DNA from: Brevibacillus panacihumi
Lineage (GTDB): Bacteria > Bacillota > Bacilli > Brevibacillales > Brevibacillaceae
Direction of reading: 5' to 3'
Length of the DNA: 40,451 nucleotides
Assembly: GCF_003710985.1 (NCBI RefSeq)
Contig: NZ_RHHT01000060.1
Span: forward strand, 1-40,451
Shown here: one piece after another, positions 9,901 to 18,397 of the stretch
How the letters are laid out: every line of letters starts with the position of its first letter
Numbering within the stretch: the stretch's first letter is position 1
Notes under the pieces: generated by a model
Told to the model about the DNA's origin: nothing
Seen by the model: the letters and a program-made list of their open reading frames with translations, nothing else
Database searches by the model: none
Program-made: the position numbers and the translations under genes

Positions 9901-10297
9901 GCGCTACATCGAAGCGCTCTATACGGGTACGATCAGCAAAAAAGGCGCGCTGTTCGTCTATGACCGGGATGAGGAAGAAGAGGCTTGGGAGCCTTTGCTC
10001 AACCTGATGAAGGTGAACAAACACGTCGAGTATGCCGTGTACCAGCAGTTCCGCAGCCTCGATCACAAAAAAATGGCGACGCTGCAGCGCAAAGCAGCCA
10101 AGCGCAGCGATCAAATGACATCGGCTGAGGATACCACAGCGCTAATCCAGCGTCTGGACGAGATCGCAGCTGCCTTCCAGGCTGTGAAGAGCGAACTCGA
10201 ATACGACCGTGACGAATACGTAAACGGAGAGGAAATGTTCGACTTCTATAAAAAGGTTTGGTCCAAAGTAAACGACATGCGCAAAACACTTCAATAA
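6932..10297 (+). CDS. Tubulin-like GTPase with very long helical extension
   Basis: The 1121-aa protein has the two glycine-rich nucleotide loops of the tubulin/FtsZ superfamily: LVIGLGGTGIDAL near residues 31-43 and the signature GLSGGTGSG at about 185-193. This corresponds to the Tubulin_2 (tubulin-like) family. The GTPase part probably covers the first 450-500 residues; the rest is mainly charged, helical and coiled-coil-like, far longer than FtsZ or TubZ. No signal peptide or membrane segment is seen, so it should be cytoplasmic. Family knowledge supports GTP binding and possible polymer formation; neither is shown here. The start ATG has a run of G (AGGGGGG) eight bases upstream. It lies between two genes of the same operon and presumably works with the membrane vWA proteins. 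Confidence 0.85.
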   Translation: MKAVVREHIQQLDVSLGGGIVSDKIRVDTIDNPMLVIGLGGTGIDALLRLKYQVNRRFKLPVDPLSKKRKEKPDNIEFIAFETNEHDRNKKYKGIGLDPVTEFVLLSNPEIGGVLQNRSILEPYITDWLSPELTITDGISGASGVRQAGRLLLFTKITQVVQTIEKKIKMLTEGTNKKLTVFLLSGLSGGTGSGCFLDIAYIVRGILERDFGSGGVDKVNMLGYLFTPDVNLSNKSLSSHTRDYIMKNGYAALKELDYWMNADERMERFKQQYGNVLNVQSPMPPFNLCHLISATNLEGKALENAYDYCMNVTAENITNFMASEEKRSGEEFAIHDYISNIRTNINQMPKAYAANYQYNVIGASSAVLPIEEMTTYLAYRLFKKMEKMFAVAPTQEDAEKFARKLGIDIDSIAKKFESRVPEPLPGYENSERLNYSNVISQQVVSVDHELEQGYLAKAREEYIKCKKQTPGEMMETFREMITRVFLHPQQGPFYASRLIHSDKGFCLMKMILSYVESLKANLESFPREIEGARETAIEKLGDARSAFISKEKKKNSYIEAKINEYQLLADQEKLEQMIEFYEELHRLLNEENNRIYSVFTEILNALNQIFDKNGDILVNAEEEMDRTGNKTYYWNIVSVPDVSKVIGNILEQKDADDLIRDFTSELLKHSDQWVKEQELDIVTSISDFLSEKFGELITKSMEEFLVIKYGQDETLDRIVERKIASKLDEEAIPVFHLSNNLGNMHFPSWGFVSVPLKAPSILKGIRNYQDTAISGSRFTVKESEVKNRIFWLNTKNGIPLFVYTPLKVYEESYERTILDREGIGRHLVQTEKNNWTYLPSPIPEKSWGDTYQNARIKEYNASIRQLFDKAVRFGSIREKGQDSQTSSRYECVVTKPFELPAADTSKMSPGEIKRLLAELKGHMKDGLPQDFQRDIFGSINEEMAKENLIRYPELIRLMQNEVRKYEAIESKIQELEQIVNAMQGEEELLTRYIEALYTGTISKKGALFVYDRDEEEEAWEPLLNLMKVNKHVEYAVYQQFRSLDHKKMATLQRKAAKRSDQMTSAEDTTALIQRLDEIAAAFQAVKSELEYDRDEYVNGEEMFDFYKKVWSKVNDMRKTLQ

Positions 10298-10336
10298 GCA
10301 AAAACGCATTTTATCTACAGAATGGCGGGAGAAAGC

Positions 10337-12691
10337 ATGAGGGAATGGCTGGAGCAATTCGCAACCGAATACGTGACCGACATGGAAAGACAAGCGGAGA
10401 GCGGCTTTGGTCAGCGGGGCATTCAGAACCCCGTGCTTTTTCTCTTCCTGGGAGACAAAAGCCTGGAGTCGCTCCAGGCTGTCTGCCGGATGAATGAACG
10501 AAAATGGCCAAACAGCGACGGTGTCCTCTACATCCATGCCTATGAAAAAGAGACCTGGGAGCATCCGCTGGTGGAGGGAATACGCCTTCCCGAGTCAGAT
10601 GGAAACAAGCGCAAGCTGCGCCCATCGCTATACGAGCGCTTTTCAGAGGATGAATCCATGCTGATGACGCTAAACAAGGTGATGAAACAGGCGAGCATGC
10701 GGGTGGCGGAAATGGGCAAACGCTTCGCCACGCTTCAGCAGGTAAACCTCGCTGTCGTGACACGCGCAGATGACCCCGCCAACGTCTTGTTGCCGGAGCT
10801 GACCCTGGTGTTGAAAAGCTATCTGGCGGAGCTGTTCAAGCATGTATCCGTCGATTTGTACATTTTGCTGCAAGAGAAGCAGCCGGGGGAGGAATTTGGC
10901 TTTTCGGCTGCGTTGAGTGTCAGTTTTCTGGAGGAAGTGAATCAGTACCAGCGCCAAGACTACAGCTACCGTGCGGATCTGCTGGTGACTGGAGATTTGG
11001 TCAAGCTGCCGGTCGAGCATGAGCATGCGCCGCTCTTTTCCATCGTCTATCTCTTGAGCGACAAAAACGAGCAAGGGATATTTCTCGAGGCGGGCATGCA
11101 GGAGAATGATGAGCTGATCAGCCATCTCGTCCTGCTGCATAACAAAGGGGCGGAACCAAACAGCAGCGACAGCTTCAGCAAATTCCAGTTTATTCGCAAC
11201 ATCACCGGGAGCCGGGTGGAGGCAGCATTCGCTTCTGCCGGCTTGTCCAAGGTCAAGCGTCCGACCCATGCGATTGCCCTGACCGTGCTGGCTGCCGTAT
11301 TTGACCTCTATTGGGATCGACTCAAAAGGGGAGCGCTGCCCGACAAGGCGAGCGTACGAGAGCGGCTTGGACTGATGTCGCATGATTTGCAAAGACAGCT
11401 GCGGGCGGTTTTTTCAGAGGAAAGCAAGCTTGATGAGATGGGCGGGCTTATGACCTCCGGCGTCAGCTTCAAGGAGCTCAGCCGGATGAATCTGCGGGAA
11501 GCGGAAAAAGCCTTGTTCGAGGGCAGCAGCCAAGCTTTTTTTGAGACGAATCTGGTCCGTCCTGTCTTCCATCGCCTGGAGGATTTGTTGCAGGAGGAGA
11601 GCCTGGCTTCGATCATTCAGGAAGAGTTGATCGCCGATCCGCGGTACGGTCTGTACGCAGCCTATCAGATTACCTCGGAGCAGAGCAGTGTCGGACATCT
11701 GCTGAATGAAATACGGCTGGGCATCCGGGAAACGAGCAGGGAGCTGGAGCTGGCGCGAGCAGAGCTGGAAGAAATTTATCAGCAGCGAGTAGACCGCCAG
11801 GAGCTTCGCGTCGGGGGTCTTTTCACACGGGACAAGGAGCGGGTGAGAGCGTTGGTCCGCCACCTCCTTGACCTCGTGTATGGCAAAAAGCTCGAGATCC
11901 TCGAGGGGGAAATCATTCTGCGCATTCTGCAGGAACGGGAGCGGCAGGTAGGGGAGATCCACCGTCAGCTCGGCAGGCAGATCGAACAACTGGAGGAGCT
12001 GCAGCAGCAACTGCACGAGCATGCACGGCGAAGCATCCGTGAGGCAGCCGACTACCTGGGCAAAAACATCGAGGACTATTACTCTTCCTTGGTTCGCGAG
12101 GCGATCCAGGCGATGGAGGCGCAGCGGGGCGCTGACTTTTATCTGGAATCCCGCTATATCGGGACCGATTCGCTGCAATTGTACAATGGCGTGGCTGGAT
12201 TGATCGAGCGGCTTTGCCGTTTTTGCCGTTCGGAGATTTTGCCTCGTCCAGCCTTTGCTCTTTCGTTCGACGCCGAGCTGTTGGCGAGGGCCAATGTAGC
12301 GGCAGCGTACGAGAATCGCACCGTGCTGACCCGTGACGATCTGTTCCGGGATCTTGCGTTTGCCTTGGAAGAACGAGCTTCGGTCCATATTGAAATTTTC
12401 CATTTTCTTCAAAAACATCGCTACGAGGAAAAATACCTGTTTGCCGACACCAGCAATGACTTCGTACAGTTCGTACTGCGGCTGGACGAAGGGAATCGAA
12501 CCTATAAGCAGGGATGCATCCACGAGGATAGAAAGAGCGGCATCGAGAAGCTTAACCTGATGGGGGGATTTGGCATCGAGGATCTGATGTACTATCGCAA
12601 CAACAAGAAGTACCATACCTCCTACCTGGAAAACGGCTTTTCATTTGCCGCCGAGGAAAGGATGAATCGACATGAGACAAAGAAGGATTAA
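10337..12691 (+). CDS. Large coiled-coil partner of the tubulin-like protein, unknown function
   Basis: The 784-aa product has no signal peptide, membrane segment or familiar catalytic motif. The first 300 residues look like a folded alpha/beta region (FLFLGDKSLESL, GVLYIHAYEKE, AVVTRADDP). Residues about 460-600 are dense in Glu, Gln and Arg and read as a long coiled coil (LELARAELEEIYQQRVDRQEL; ERERQVGEIHRQLGRQIEQL). The ATG at 10337 is preferred to 10322 because GCGGGAG then stands at a proper distance. It follows the tubulin-like gene by 39 bp and its end overlaps the next gene by 20 bp, so all are one operon. Position and coiled coils suggest a regulator or adaptor for the tubulin-like filament; this is inference. 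Confidence 0.7.
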   Translation: MREWLEQFATEYVTDMERQAESGFGQRGIQNPVLFLFLGDKSLESLQAVCRMNERKWPNSDGVLYIHAYEKETWEHPLVEGIRLPESDGNKRKLRPSLYERFSEDESMLMTLNKVMKQASMRVAEMGKRFATLQQVNLAVVTRADDPANVLLPELTLVLKSYLAELFKHVSVDLYILLQEKQPGEEFGFSAALSVSFLEEVNQYQRQDYSYRADLLVTGDLVKLPVEHEHAPLFSIVYLLSDKNEQGIFLEAGMQENDELISHLVLLHNKGAEPNSSDSFSKFQFIRNITGSRVEAAFASAGLSKVKRPTHAIALTVLAAVFDLYWDRLKRGALPDKASVRERLGLMSHDLQRQLRAVFSEESKLDEMGGLMTSGVSFKELSRMNLREAEKALFEGSSQAFFETNLVRPVFHRLEDLLQEESLASIIQEELIADPRYGLYAAYQITSEQSSVGHLLNEIRLGIRETSRELELARAELEEIYQQRVDRQELRVGGLFTRDKERVRALVRHLLDLVYGKKLEILEGEIILRILQERERQVGEIHRQLGRQIEQLEELQQQLHEHARRSIREAADYLGKNIEDYYSSLVREAIQAMEAQRGADFYLESRYIGTDSLQLYNGVAGLIERLCRFCRSEILPRPAFALSFDAELLARANVAAAYENRTVLTRDDLFRDLAFALEERASVHIEIFHFLQKHRYEEKYLFADTSNDFVQFVLRLDEGNRTYKQGCIHEDRKSGIEKLNLMGGFGIEDLMYYRNNKKYHTSYLENGFSFAAEERMNRHETKKD

Positions 12692-13958
12692 TCTGCTCAT
12701 GGTTTTATGCAGCCTGGTGGGTGGAGGCATTGGTTTTGCCGTAGGAGAAGTGCTGCTTGCGAGCTTTTCTGGGGAGTGGCCGACGTGGCTGCTCATGGGA
12801 CTTTATTTTGGACAATACGCGCTTTTTGTAGGATTGATGTGCCTGGTGGCGGAGATGATTTCGCCCCGGCTCAACGGCTCAGGCTGGAAGCAGCGTTATG
12901 TCGGCGCTTCCTGGAAAATGCTCGTGCCCAGCACCTTTCTGCTGATCGGCGTCGTGGCCATGCTGCTGCAGTTTGCCTACGGCTCCACCTTTCAGAGTGC
13001 GAGCAGCTCCAATAATATCGTCATGCTTCTGGATACCTCCGGCAGCATGAATCGGTCCGATCCGGACAGCCGCCTTTTCCCGGCTGCTGCCGACATGGTG
13101 CAGAAAATGGAGGACGGGACAAATGTAGCGGTCATTTCCTTTAACGACAGCACAGAAGTGGTCCAGCCGCTGACCCAAATCAACGGGCAGGCCGTCAAGG
13201 ATCAGGTTGTGCAGAAGTTGCGGGAGCAAACCGGCATGAACGGCGGCGGAACGGATATCGACAAAGCCTTGCAGACGGCACTTGATCATCTGCAAGCCTC
13301 GCAAAAACTGGCGAATAGCACGGTGGTGTTGATGTCCGACGGCTACAGCCGCGTTGATTTGGACCGAGCGCTTGCGCCTTACAAGCAGGCGAATGTCGTT
13401 ATCCATACTGTTGGGATGAGCTCGATAGATGCGGATGGGACGCAGCTTCTGCAGCAAATCTCCAGCGCTACAGGCGGCACGTATTTTGACGTGGCTCACG
13501 CGGATCAGATCACCGGTGCATTCGGACAAATTATCGAGCTGACGCGGCATGAGCGCACATTGGTCTCCCCGCGCAGCGATGCGACGGAGGGCAGCACCCT
13601 TTACGCCGTCCTGCGCGTCGTAAGCCTGATCGTCATCGGCACACTGCTGGGCTTGGCATTGGGACTGATTTTTGATAATCGCCATCTGGCGAAAAGCTTT
13701 ACGATTGGCGGGTTTGTATCCGGTCTATTGGCAGGTCTCGTGCTGGAGGCGGGATTTATCGGGGGAGATTTGCCGGCGATGCTGCTGCATCTGTTGGCAG
13801 CGCTGCTGCTGGCTGTCGTCTTGACTCTCTTTACCCTCTTGATCCCGGTGACCATCGGTACAGAGCCATCGTCCTTCCAAAGACGCCTGTCGCGCAGCAA
13901 GGCTCTGCCGGTCCATAGCGGGGACGGAAAAGCAAGCAGCAAGCGGTTTGATCTGTAG
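12672..13958 (+). CDS. Polytopic membrane protein with extracytoplasmic vWA domain
   Basis: The 428-aa protein has three N-terminal membrane segments (about residues 8-30, 38-62 and 77-98), a vWA domain at about 113-290 with MIDAS residues DTSGS at 121-125, GGGTDIDKA near 195 and a conserved DGYS near 222, and about four further C-terminal membrane segments at about 312-400, ending in a basic tail. With the N-terminus inside, three passes place the vWA domain outside, like the one in the gene at 5125, but with a quite different membrane frame. It overlaps the preceding gene by 20 bp; AAGGA lies upstream of the ATG. Two extracytoplasmic vWA proteins in one operon could bind each other or a common wall or surface ligand through a metal ion. 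Confidence 0.8.
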   Translation: MRQRRINLLMVLCSLVGGGIGFAVGEVLLASFSGEWPTWLLMGLYFGQYALFVGLMCLVAEMISPRLNGSGWKQRYVGASWKMLVPSTFLLIGVVAMLLQFAYGSTFQSASSSNNIVMLLDTSGSMNRSDPDSRLFPAAADMVQKMEDGTNVAVISFNDSTEVVQPLTQINGQAVKDQVVQKLREQTGMNGGGTDIDKALQTALDHLQASQKLANSTVVLMSDGYSRVDLDRALAPYKQANVVIHTVGMSSIDADGTQLLQQISSATGGTYFDVAHADQITGAFGQIIELTRHERTLVSPRSDATEGSTLYAVLRVVSLIVIGTLLGLALGLIFDNRHLAKSFTIGGFVSGLLAGLVLEAGFIGGDLPAMLLHLLAALLLAVVLTLFTLLIPVTIGTEPSSFQRRLSRSKALPVHSGDGKASSKRFDL

Positions 13959-13977
13959 AGTGGGAGCATGATGCGTC

Positions 13978-14613
13978 ATGATCAATCATGAAACGACTTC
14001 GGATGTGCTGATCAAGGATGTCGTCTGTCATCGTCAGGGAGAGGAGTACGTCATCAATTGGCACTGGGCTGAAGAGGTGCCATGCGTGTACGTGCACAAA
14101 GCTCCGATGGATGCGCCATTTTCGATCGAGCAAATCACTGAAAAACAATTGAAGCTGTATACGCGAGAGGAATACAAGGTGCACAAGGGACTGCGGGAGA
14201 CGAGCGAGGGCATCGGCCAATACACGTACCGCATTTTCCCTTGCCGCCTGGAAAAGGGCAAGCCAATCTTGCTCGTTCCGGACTCGGATGCGCACATCAT
14301 TCACATCAGCACCGGAAAAGCGAAGATCCGATACTCGCTGATCCGCAAAAGAAAGTGGTTCGGTGCTTATGATACGCTGCAAATTCGCATTTTTACCGAG
14401 ATTCCGCTCGCCAAGGACGTCCTCTGCTACGTGAAAAAAGAAGGTTCCCCTCCCATTCACAAGGATGACGGCACGCAATACGCTTTTATCCGCGATCTTG
14501 AAGCAGGCGTAAACCTTTTGCCGGAGATCGAGGTCCGCAAGAAGGATGTCATCCGCCTCTTTTTTACGGACGGCAAAAAATACGGGGAACGTTACGAACT
14601 GATTCCCGAATAG
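13978..14613 (+). CDS. Small beta-rich protein of the GTPase cluster, unknown function
   Basis: The 211-aa protein is not recognised. It has no signal peptide or membrane segment and is rich in alternating hydrophobic and charged residues (EEYVINWHWAEEVPCVYVHK, IRYSLIRKRKWFG, LQIRIFTEI, DVIRLFFTDGKKYG), a pattern that fits a beta-sandwich of one or two Ig-like domains inside the cell. A GGGAG site is 11 bases before the ATG; the nearer upstream ATG frame closes after a few codons. It lies 19 bp after the vWA gene and 11 bp before the GTPase gene, so it belongs to the same operon. A docking or scaffold role between membrane and GTPase components is a guess from position. Confidence 0.7.
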   Translation: MINHETTSDVLIKDVVCHRQGEEYVINWHWAEEVPCVYVHKAPMDAPFSIEQITEKQLKLYTREEYKVHKGLRETSEGIGQYTYRIFPCRLEKGKPILLVPDSDAHIIHISTGKAKIRYSLIRKRKWFGAYDTLQIRIFTEIPLAKDVLCYVKKEGSPPIHKDDGTQYAFIRDLEAGVNLLPEIEVRKKDVIRLFFTDGKKYGERYELIPE

Positions 14614-14624
14614 GAGGGGAGAGC

Positions 14625-15890
14625 ATGTTTACCTTTTTGAAGAACATGTTTGAGAAGAAACAGCCAGTAAAGGAAAGACTTCCTTTTTATGATATCGTCT
14701 GTCCGTTTTGCTTTTCCAAATTCGGGCCGGATGAAGTCGTCTTTCGGGCGGCCCATTACCGTCCCGACGACGAGGACTACGCCCTGCAGGAAGACCATCT
14801 GCTGAACGCCTACCGCGACAAATTTGGGCTGGATGCCATCGAGGAGATCGAAGCGGTGATTGATCCCGAATCGATCCCGGAGGAAAATCACCTGTATGTG
14901 GATCAGGTGCTGATCGGCGTCACGGACCGGTACGGCGTCGTCTCCAAGCGCAGGCTCTGTCCGAAATGCCACAACGAGCTACCGATCACGGCAGGAAAGG
15001 CGCCGAGCAACATCATTTCGATCGTAGGGGCGTCCCAGGTCGGCAAGTCGGTCTATATGACTTCGTTGATCCACACCCTGCAGAATACGACAGCGAACCA
15101 TTTCGATGCAGCCTGCATGCCGCTCAATGCCCAGATCAGCCGGAAATTCCGCGAGCAGTACGAAGCGCCGCTGTTTGAGCGCGGCCAGCTGCTGGATTCC
15201 ACGCAAAAAGAGAAGCGGCAGGAGCCGTTTATCTTCCAATTTATCTTCAAGGACAGCGAGAAAGCGCCGTTGATTCTGGTGTTTTTCGATGTGGCCGGCG
15301 AGGGGATGGTCGACCGGGAATACCTGGAGCTGTACGCCGCACATGTGAAGAATTCGTCGGGGATTTTGTTCCTCGTCGATCCGTTGCAGATCAAGACGAT
15401 TCGAGACCGTTTTCTGCTGCAGGCAGGCGACGAGCCGGGGGAATTTACCGCCCGTTACGACGAGCCGCGTGAGGTCGTCATTACCTTGTTCGAGAACTTT
15501 ATCGGCTATCAGGAGAGCAGCAAGACCCATATCCCGACAGCAGTCGTCCTGACGAAGAGCGACATGCTTCATGCGATCAAGGAAGAGGAAGGGACCTATA
15601 TCAAGCCCAACAGCAACATCTTCCGCAACTTCGTGCACCAGCAGTACCTGAACACAGCCGAATTTGAAAATATCAATGGCGAGGTCAGCCGTTTTATCGA
15701 GAAGGTGGACCGCCCGTTCAAGGATGCGCTTGAGGTGTACTTTACCAACGTGGCCTATTTTGCCGTATCGGCCCTGGGCAGCAATCCAGTCAACCAGAAG
15801 GTCAGCGGTGTCGTCACTCCGATGCGCGTAGACGAACCGTTCATCTGGCTCCTGCATCAGCTTGACTACATCGAGGGGAGGGAGCGTTAG
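14625..15890 (+). CDS. Zinc-ribbon P-loop GTPase, double-GTPase (DO-GTPase) type
   Basis: The 421-aa cytoplasmic protein carries two CxxC pairs at residues 26-29 and 112-115 that can form one split zinc ribbon. A GTPase core follows: P-loop GASQVGKS at 135-142, a G3-like DVAGE at 222-226 at the end of a beta-strand (LILVFF), and the guanine-specifying TKSD at 310-313. The sequence resembles the DO-GTPase families that accompany GAP1 proteins in proposed conflict systems; I recall this link and could not check it. AGGAGGGG is five to six bases before the ATG. Its stop codon overlaps the start of the next gene by one base, so the two are almost surely made together and likely interact. Whether it is an active GTPase or a regulatory switch is not shown. 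Confidence 0.75.
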   Translation: MFTFLKNMFEKKQPVKERLPFYDIVCPFCFSKFGPDEVVFRAAHYRPDDEDYALQEDHLLNAYRDKFGLDAIEEIEAVIDPESIPEENHLYVDQVLIGVTDRYGVVSKRRLCPKCHNELPITAGKAPSNIISIVGASQVGKSVYMTSLIHTLQNTTANHFDAACMPLNAQISRKFREQYEAPLFERGQLLDSTQKEKRQEPFIFQFIFKDSEKAPLILVFFDVAGEGMVDREYLELYAAHVKNSSGILFLVDPLQIKTIRDRFLLQAGDEPGEFTARYDEPREVVITLFENFIGYQESSKTHIPTAVVLTKSDMLHAIKEEEGTYIKPNSNIFRNFVHQQYLNTAEFENINGEVSRFIEKVDRPFKDALEVYFTNVAYFAVSALGSNPVNQKVSGVVTPMRVDEPFIWLLHQLDYIEGRER

Positions 15891-18388
15891 TGAGTCGGCC
15901 GCTCATCTTGCAGCAGTATTACACCCGTGGGCGCCAAGGGATCTTTCGGGCCAATGAAGGCTATGATACCGTCGCCAAATCACCTGGGCTGGACAATCAA
16001 TTCATCAAAAAGACGCTCCATCCGTTCTGTGTCTATCAGGCACCCCGACAATTGCAAGAGCGATCGGAAGCGGATGTATCCCGCTATCCCAAAGCGCTTG
16101 TCTGTTTTCGCGCGGAGACGGGGGAGCTGGTGCTTGGACAAAGCGTGTTTGTCGGCGCCGATTTTACCGGGCAGCGCAATACGTTCTTCAGCCATAATTA
16201 CGTGATCCCGGCTCAGCTCAGCGATGCGTTTATCCGGGAACCGGCGCGGATCTTTGGCGTCGAATCCTTTCAAAAGCAGCATGACGAAGCAAAAGGCAAG
16301 GAATTGCCAGGTCTGGACGAGCTTCCCTACAAGCAAGGAACGACAGGGCAGGACAGACGGCAGGTCCTGCAACGGCTGGGAATCGATCAAACGGTATTCA
16401 AGCAATTGCTGCATGCCATCATGCTCTCGCTTTCGGGGAAAAAGAAGGTTTTTATCAGTTTGCCGGGCGATATAGCCGAATCTACCGCGCAGGCCCATCA
16501 ACTCCTGGAAATCCTCTATACCTGCCTGCCCTATGTGATGCGCAGGCATTTTGGGTTTCTTACATACAGCGATGAGCCGCAGAGCAAAAAGCACATCCAT
16601 CTGATGTTCGTGGAAGCGGGCAGCATCCGGCCTGGAAACGGGCAAAACGACAAGGATTTTCTCTTTGACTTTGCCAGCCAGCGTTTGCTCAACACAGAGC
16701 TGACGGAAGGAAAGCATGAGTATCTCGATTTTGCCTGGGAGTTTTTGCAGGACTCTCGCATTCTCGCATCGTTTCATGAGTTTTGCGAGGAGGTGCTGCA
16801 GGGAGCGGATCGCCAGACCGGATTAAGTCTTGTGACGTACTACCAGTTATGCGCTCTCTATCAAATCGAAAAAGGTCGCATGTCGGTCTATGAGAGCAAT
16901 CGTCCTGCGATCTGGCAGGTGCTCAACCACTATCTGCGCCAAGCTCAACTCCTCAAGAAGGATCGTTTGCACGAACTCATGCGTGCATTGTTTTTGTTGG
17001 AATCCAAAGCGCTCTCCCAGCAGATTTGGCCCGAGCTCGAAGTGGTCAAGCAGGTCGCTGACTCCTTTGCTGTCGCCCGCAACGAGGTTGAGAAAGCAGA
17101 GAAGGTCCAGTATGTGATCGATGTGCTGTCCAAGGGCAAGAATCTTCAAAAGACCAGCTATGTCGCAGAGGTATATCAGCATGTGAGCGGATACCGTGAT
17201 CTGTTTCACGCGCTGATGCGGCAGGTGCTGGGCTACAAAGTGCTGGCCAAGCCGTTGTTCGAGGAATATCTGGTAGAGCGGCTGAAGGCAGTCGCCACGA
17301 TCACGCAGATGCTCAAGGAAATCGAATTTTGGGCAAAGAACGCCCCTCTGGCGATTCGGCATCCTTTCTTCGCCACGACTACCATACCGAAGCTGATCGG
17401 TCTGATGATCGAGGAACGGAAAAGACTGGATGCAGCGATGCAGATCCACCATTTCTTTGACAACTTTGCCGGTTCCCCCAGCTACGCGGAGGAGCTTTTG
17501 GATGAGGTTGACAAGACGCTGTTGAAGAAGGTTGCTCTGGATACCTTGTCCCAAAAAGATTTCGATCAGATTTTGTCGTTGCTGGAAGACAAGCCGCAAA
17601 CCTTTTTTGATGGGCTCGATCTGGAAGCGCGCAACAAGCTGGACATGATGATGAATGTGGCGTCGCTGGGAGAGCTATCGGAGATCCCGGAACCAGAGGA
17701 GTTTTTCCGCAAATGGGACGGCAATGACATCGAGAGCCAGCAAAAGCTGCTTCAAAACATGCTGGTCATCCCTCTGCGGGAAGAGAGCTTCGCAAAGGTC
17801 GCGTTGATTTTCCATGTGGCCGATGAGAGCCAGCAGGCCGCTTTCCGCTATGCGGAGATGATTGCCTACGTCGAAAAAGGCGGGGGCGACGATGCGGTTC
17901 ACGCTTTTCTGCAATGGGCGATGACGCAACGGATGTTTTTTACGGGCAAACAGCTGGAGCCGGCGTTCCGCAACGCGCTCAAATCGTTTTTTGCGGAAGA
18001 GAGGGGGCAGCGGCTGCGTCAGAAGGAATGGCGCAAGCGCTGGTATGCGATACGCAATGCCGACTTCCGAAAGCTGTTGGACGAAGTGCGAAGCGAAACG
18101 ACACATCCGCTGGTCAAGTTTTTTCGTAAAAAAGGCACAGTCGTGACGGGCTTGATCGTGCTGGTGGCGGCTGGCGCAGTAGGCGGCTATCTCTATTTGC
18201 AGCAGGGGGCGCTTCCTGCTGATGGCGGTTCACATGAGCCGGCACGAGTCAGGGTGCCGCAGCATGTGGAATTCGTACCCGTGTACAAGCTGATGGTGGA
18301 CCCGAAGATTGAACCCGTTTTGATGCAGCCGGCGTTGCCGGAGCAAGCGCCGGAAGCGTCGAATATAGCGCCCCAATCGGGAGAATAA
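15890..18388 (+). CDS. GTPase-associated protein 1 (GAP1)-like protein with C-terminal membrane segment
   Basis: The 832-aa protein opens with a conserved-looking block (LQQYYTRGR, FRANEGYDTVAKSPGLD, FIKKTLHPFC) that I recognise as the N-terminal part of GAP1-type proteins, with middle and C-terminal helical parts behind it. A membrane segment lies at about residues 747-768 (VVTGLIVLVAAGAVGGYLYL), leaving about 60 Pro-rich residues outside. This ties the GTPase module to the membrane. The GTG start at 15890 shares one base with the TAG of the GTPase gene and has GGAGGG eight bases upstream. It is the last gene of the operon, with a strong terminator after it. The GAP1 name means association with a GTPase, not proven GTPase activation. 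Confidence 0.75.
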   Translation: MSRPLILQQYYTRGRQGIFRANEGYDTVAKSPGLDNQFIKKTLHPFCVYQAPRQLQERSEADVSRYPKALVCFRAETGELVLGQSVFVGADFTGQRNTFFSHNYVIPAQLSDAFIREPARIFGVESFQKQHDEAKGKELPGLDELPYKQGTTGQDRRQVLQRLGIDQTVFKQLLHAIMLSLSGKKKVFISLPGDIAESTAQAHQLLEILYTCLPYVMRRHFGFLTYSDEPQSKKHIHLMFVEAGSIRPGNGQNDKDFLFDFASQRLLNTELTEGKHEYLDFAWEFLQDSRILASFHEFCEEVLQGADRQTGLSLVTYYQLCALYQIEKGRMSVYESNRPAIWQVLNHYLRQAQLLKKDRLHELMRALFLLESKALSQQIWPELEVVKQVADSFAVARNEVEKAEKVQYVIDVLSKGKNLQKTSYVAEVYQHVSGYRDLFHALMRQVLGYKVLAKPLFEEYLVERLKAVATITQMLKEIEFWAKNAPLAIRHPFFATTTIPKLIGLMIEERKRLDAAMQIHHFFDNFAGSPSYAEELLDEVDKTLLKKVALDTLSQKDFDQILSLLEDKPQTFFDGLDLEARNKLDMMMNVASLGELSEIPEPEEFFRKWDGNDIESQQKLLQNMLVIPLREESFAKVALIFHVADESQQAAFRYAEMIAYVEKGGGDDAVHAFLQWAMTQRMFFTGKQLEPAFRNALKSFFAEERGQRLRQKEWRKRWYAIRNADFRKLLDEVRSETTHPLVKFFRKKGTVVTGLIVLVAAGAVGGYLYLQQGALPADGGSHEPARVRVPQHVEFVPVYKLMVDPKIEPVLMQPALPEQAPEASNIAPQSGE

Positions 18389-18397
18389 AGAGAACAC

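Noticed and set aside
8693..10114. 473-aa minus-strand open frame within the tubulin-like gene
   Set aside because: It is the reverse shadow of a GC-biased coding frame, rich in Leu, His, Val and Phe as such shadows are, and has no start signals.
11414..12616. 400-aa minus-strand open frame opposite the coiled-coil gene
   Set aside because: Antisense shadow of the forward coding frame, which has operon context and codon structure.
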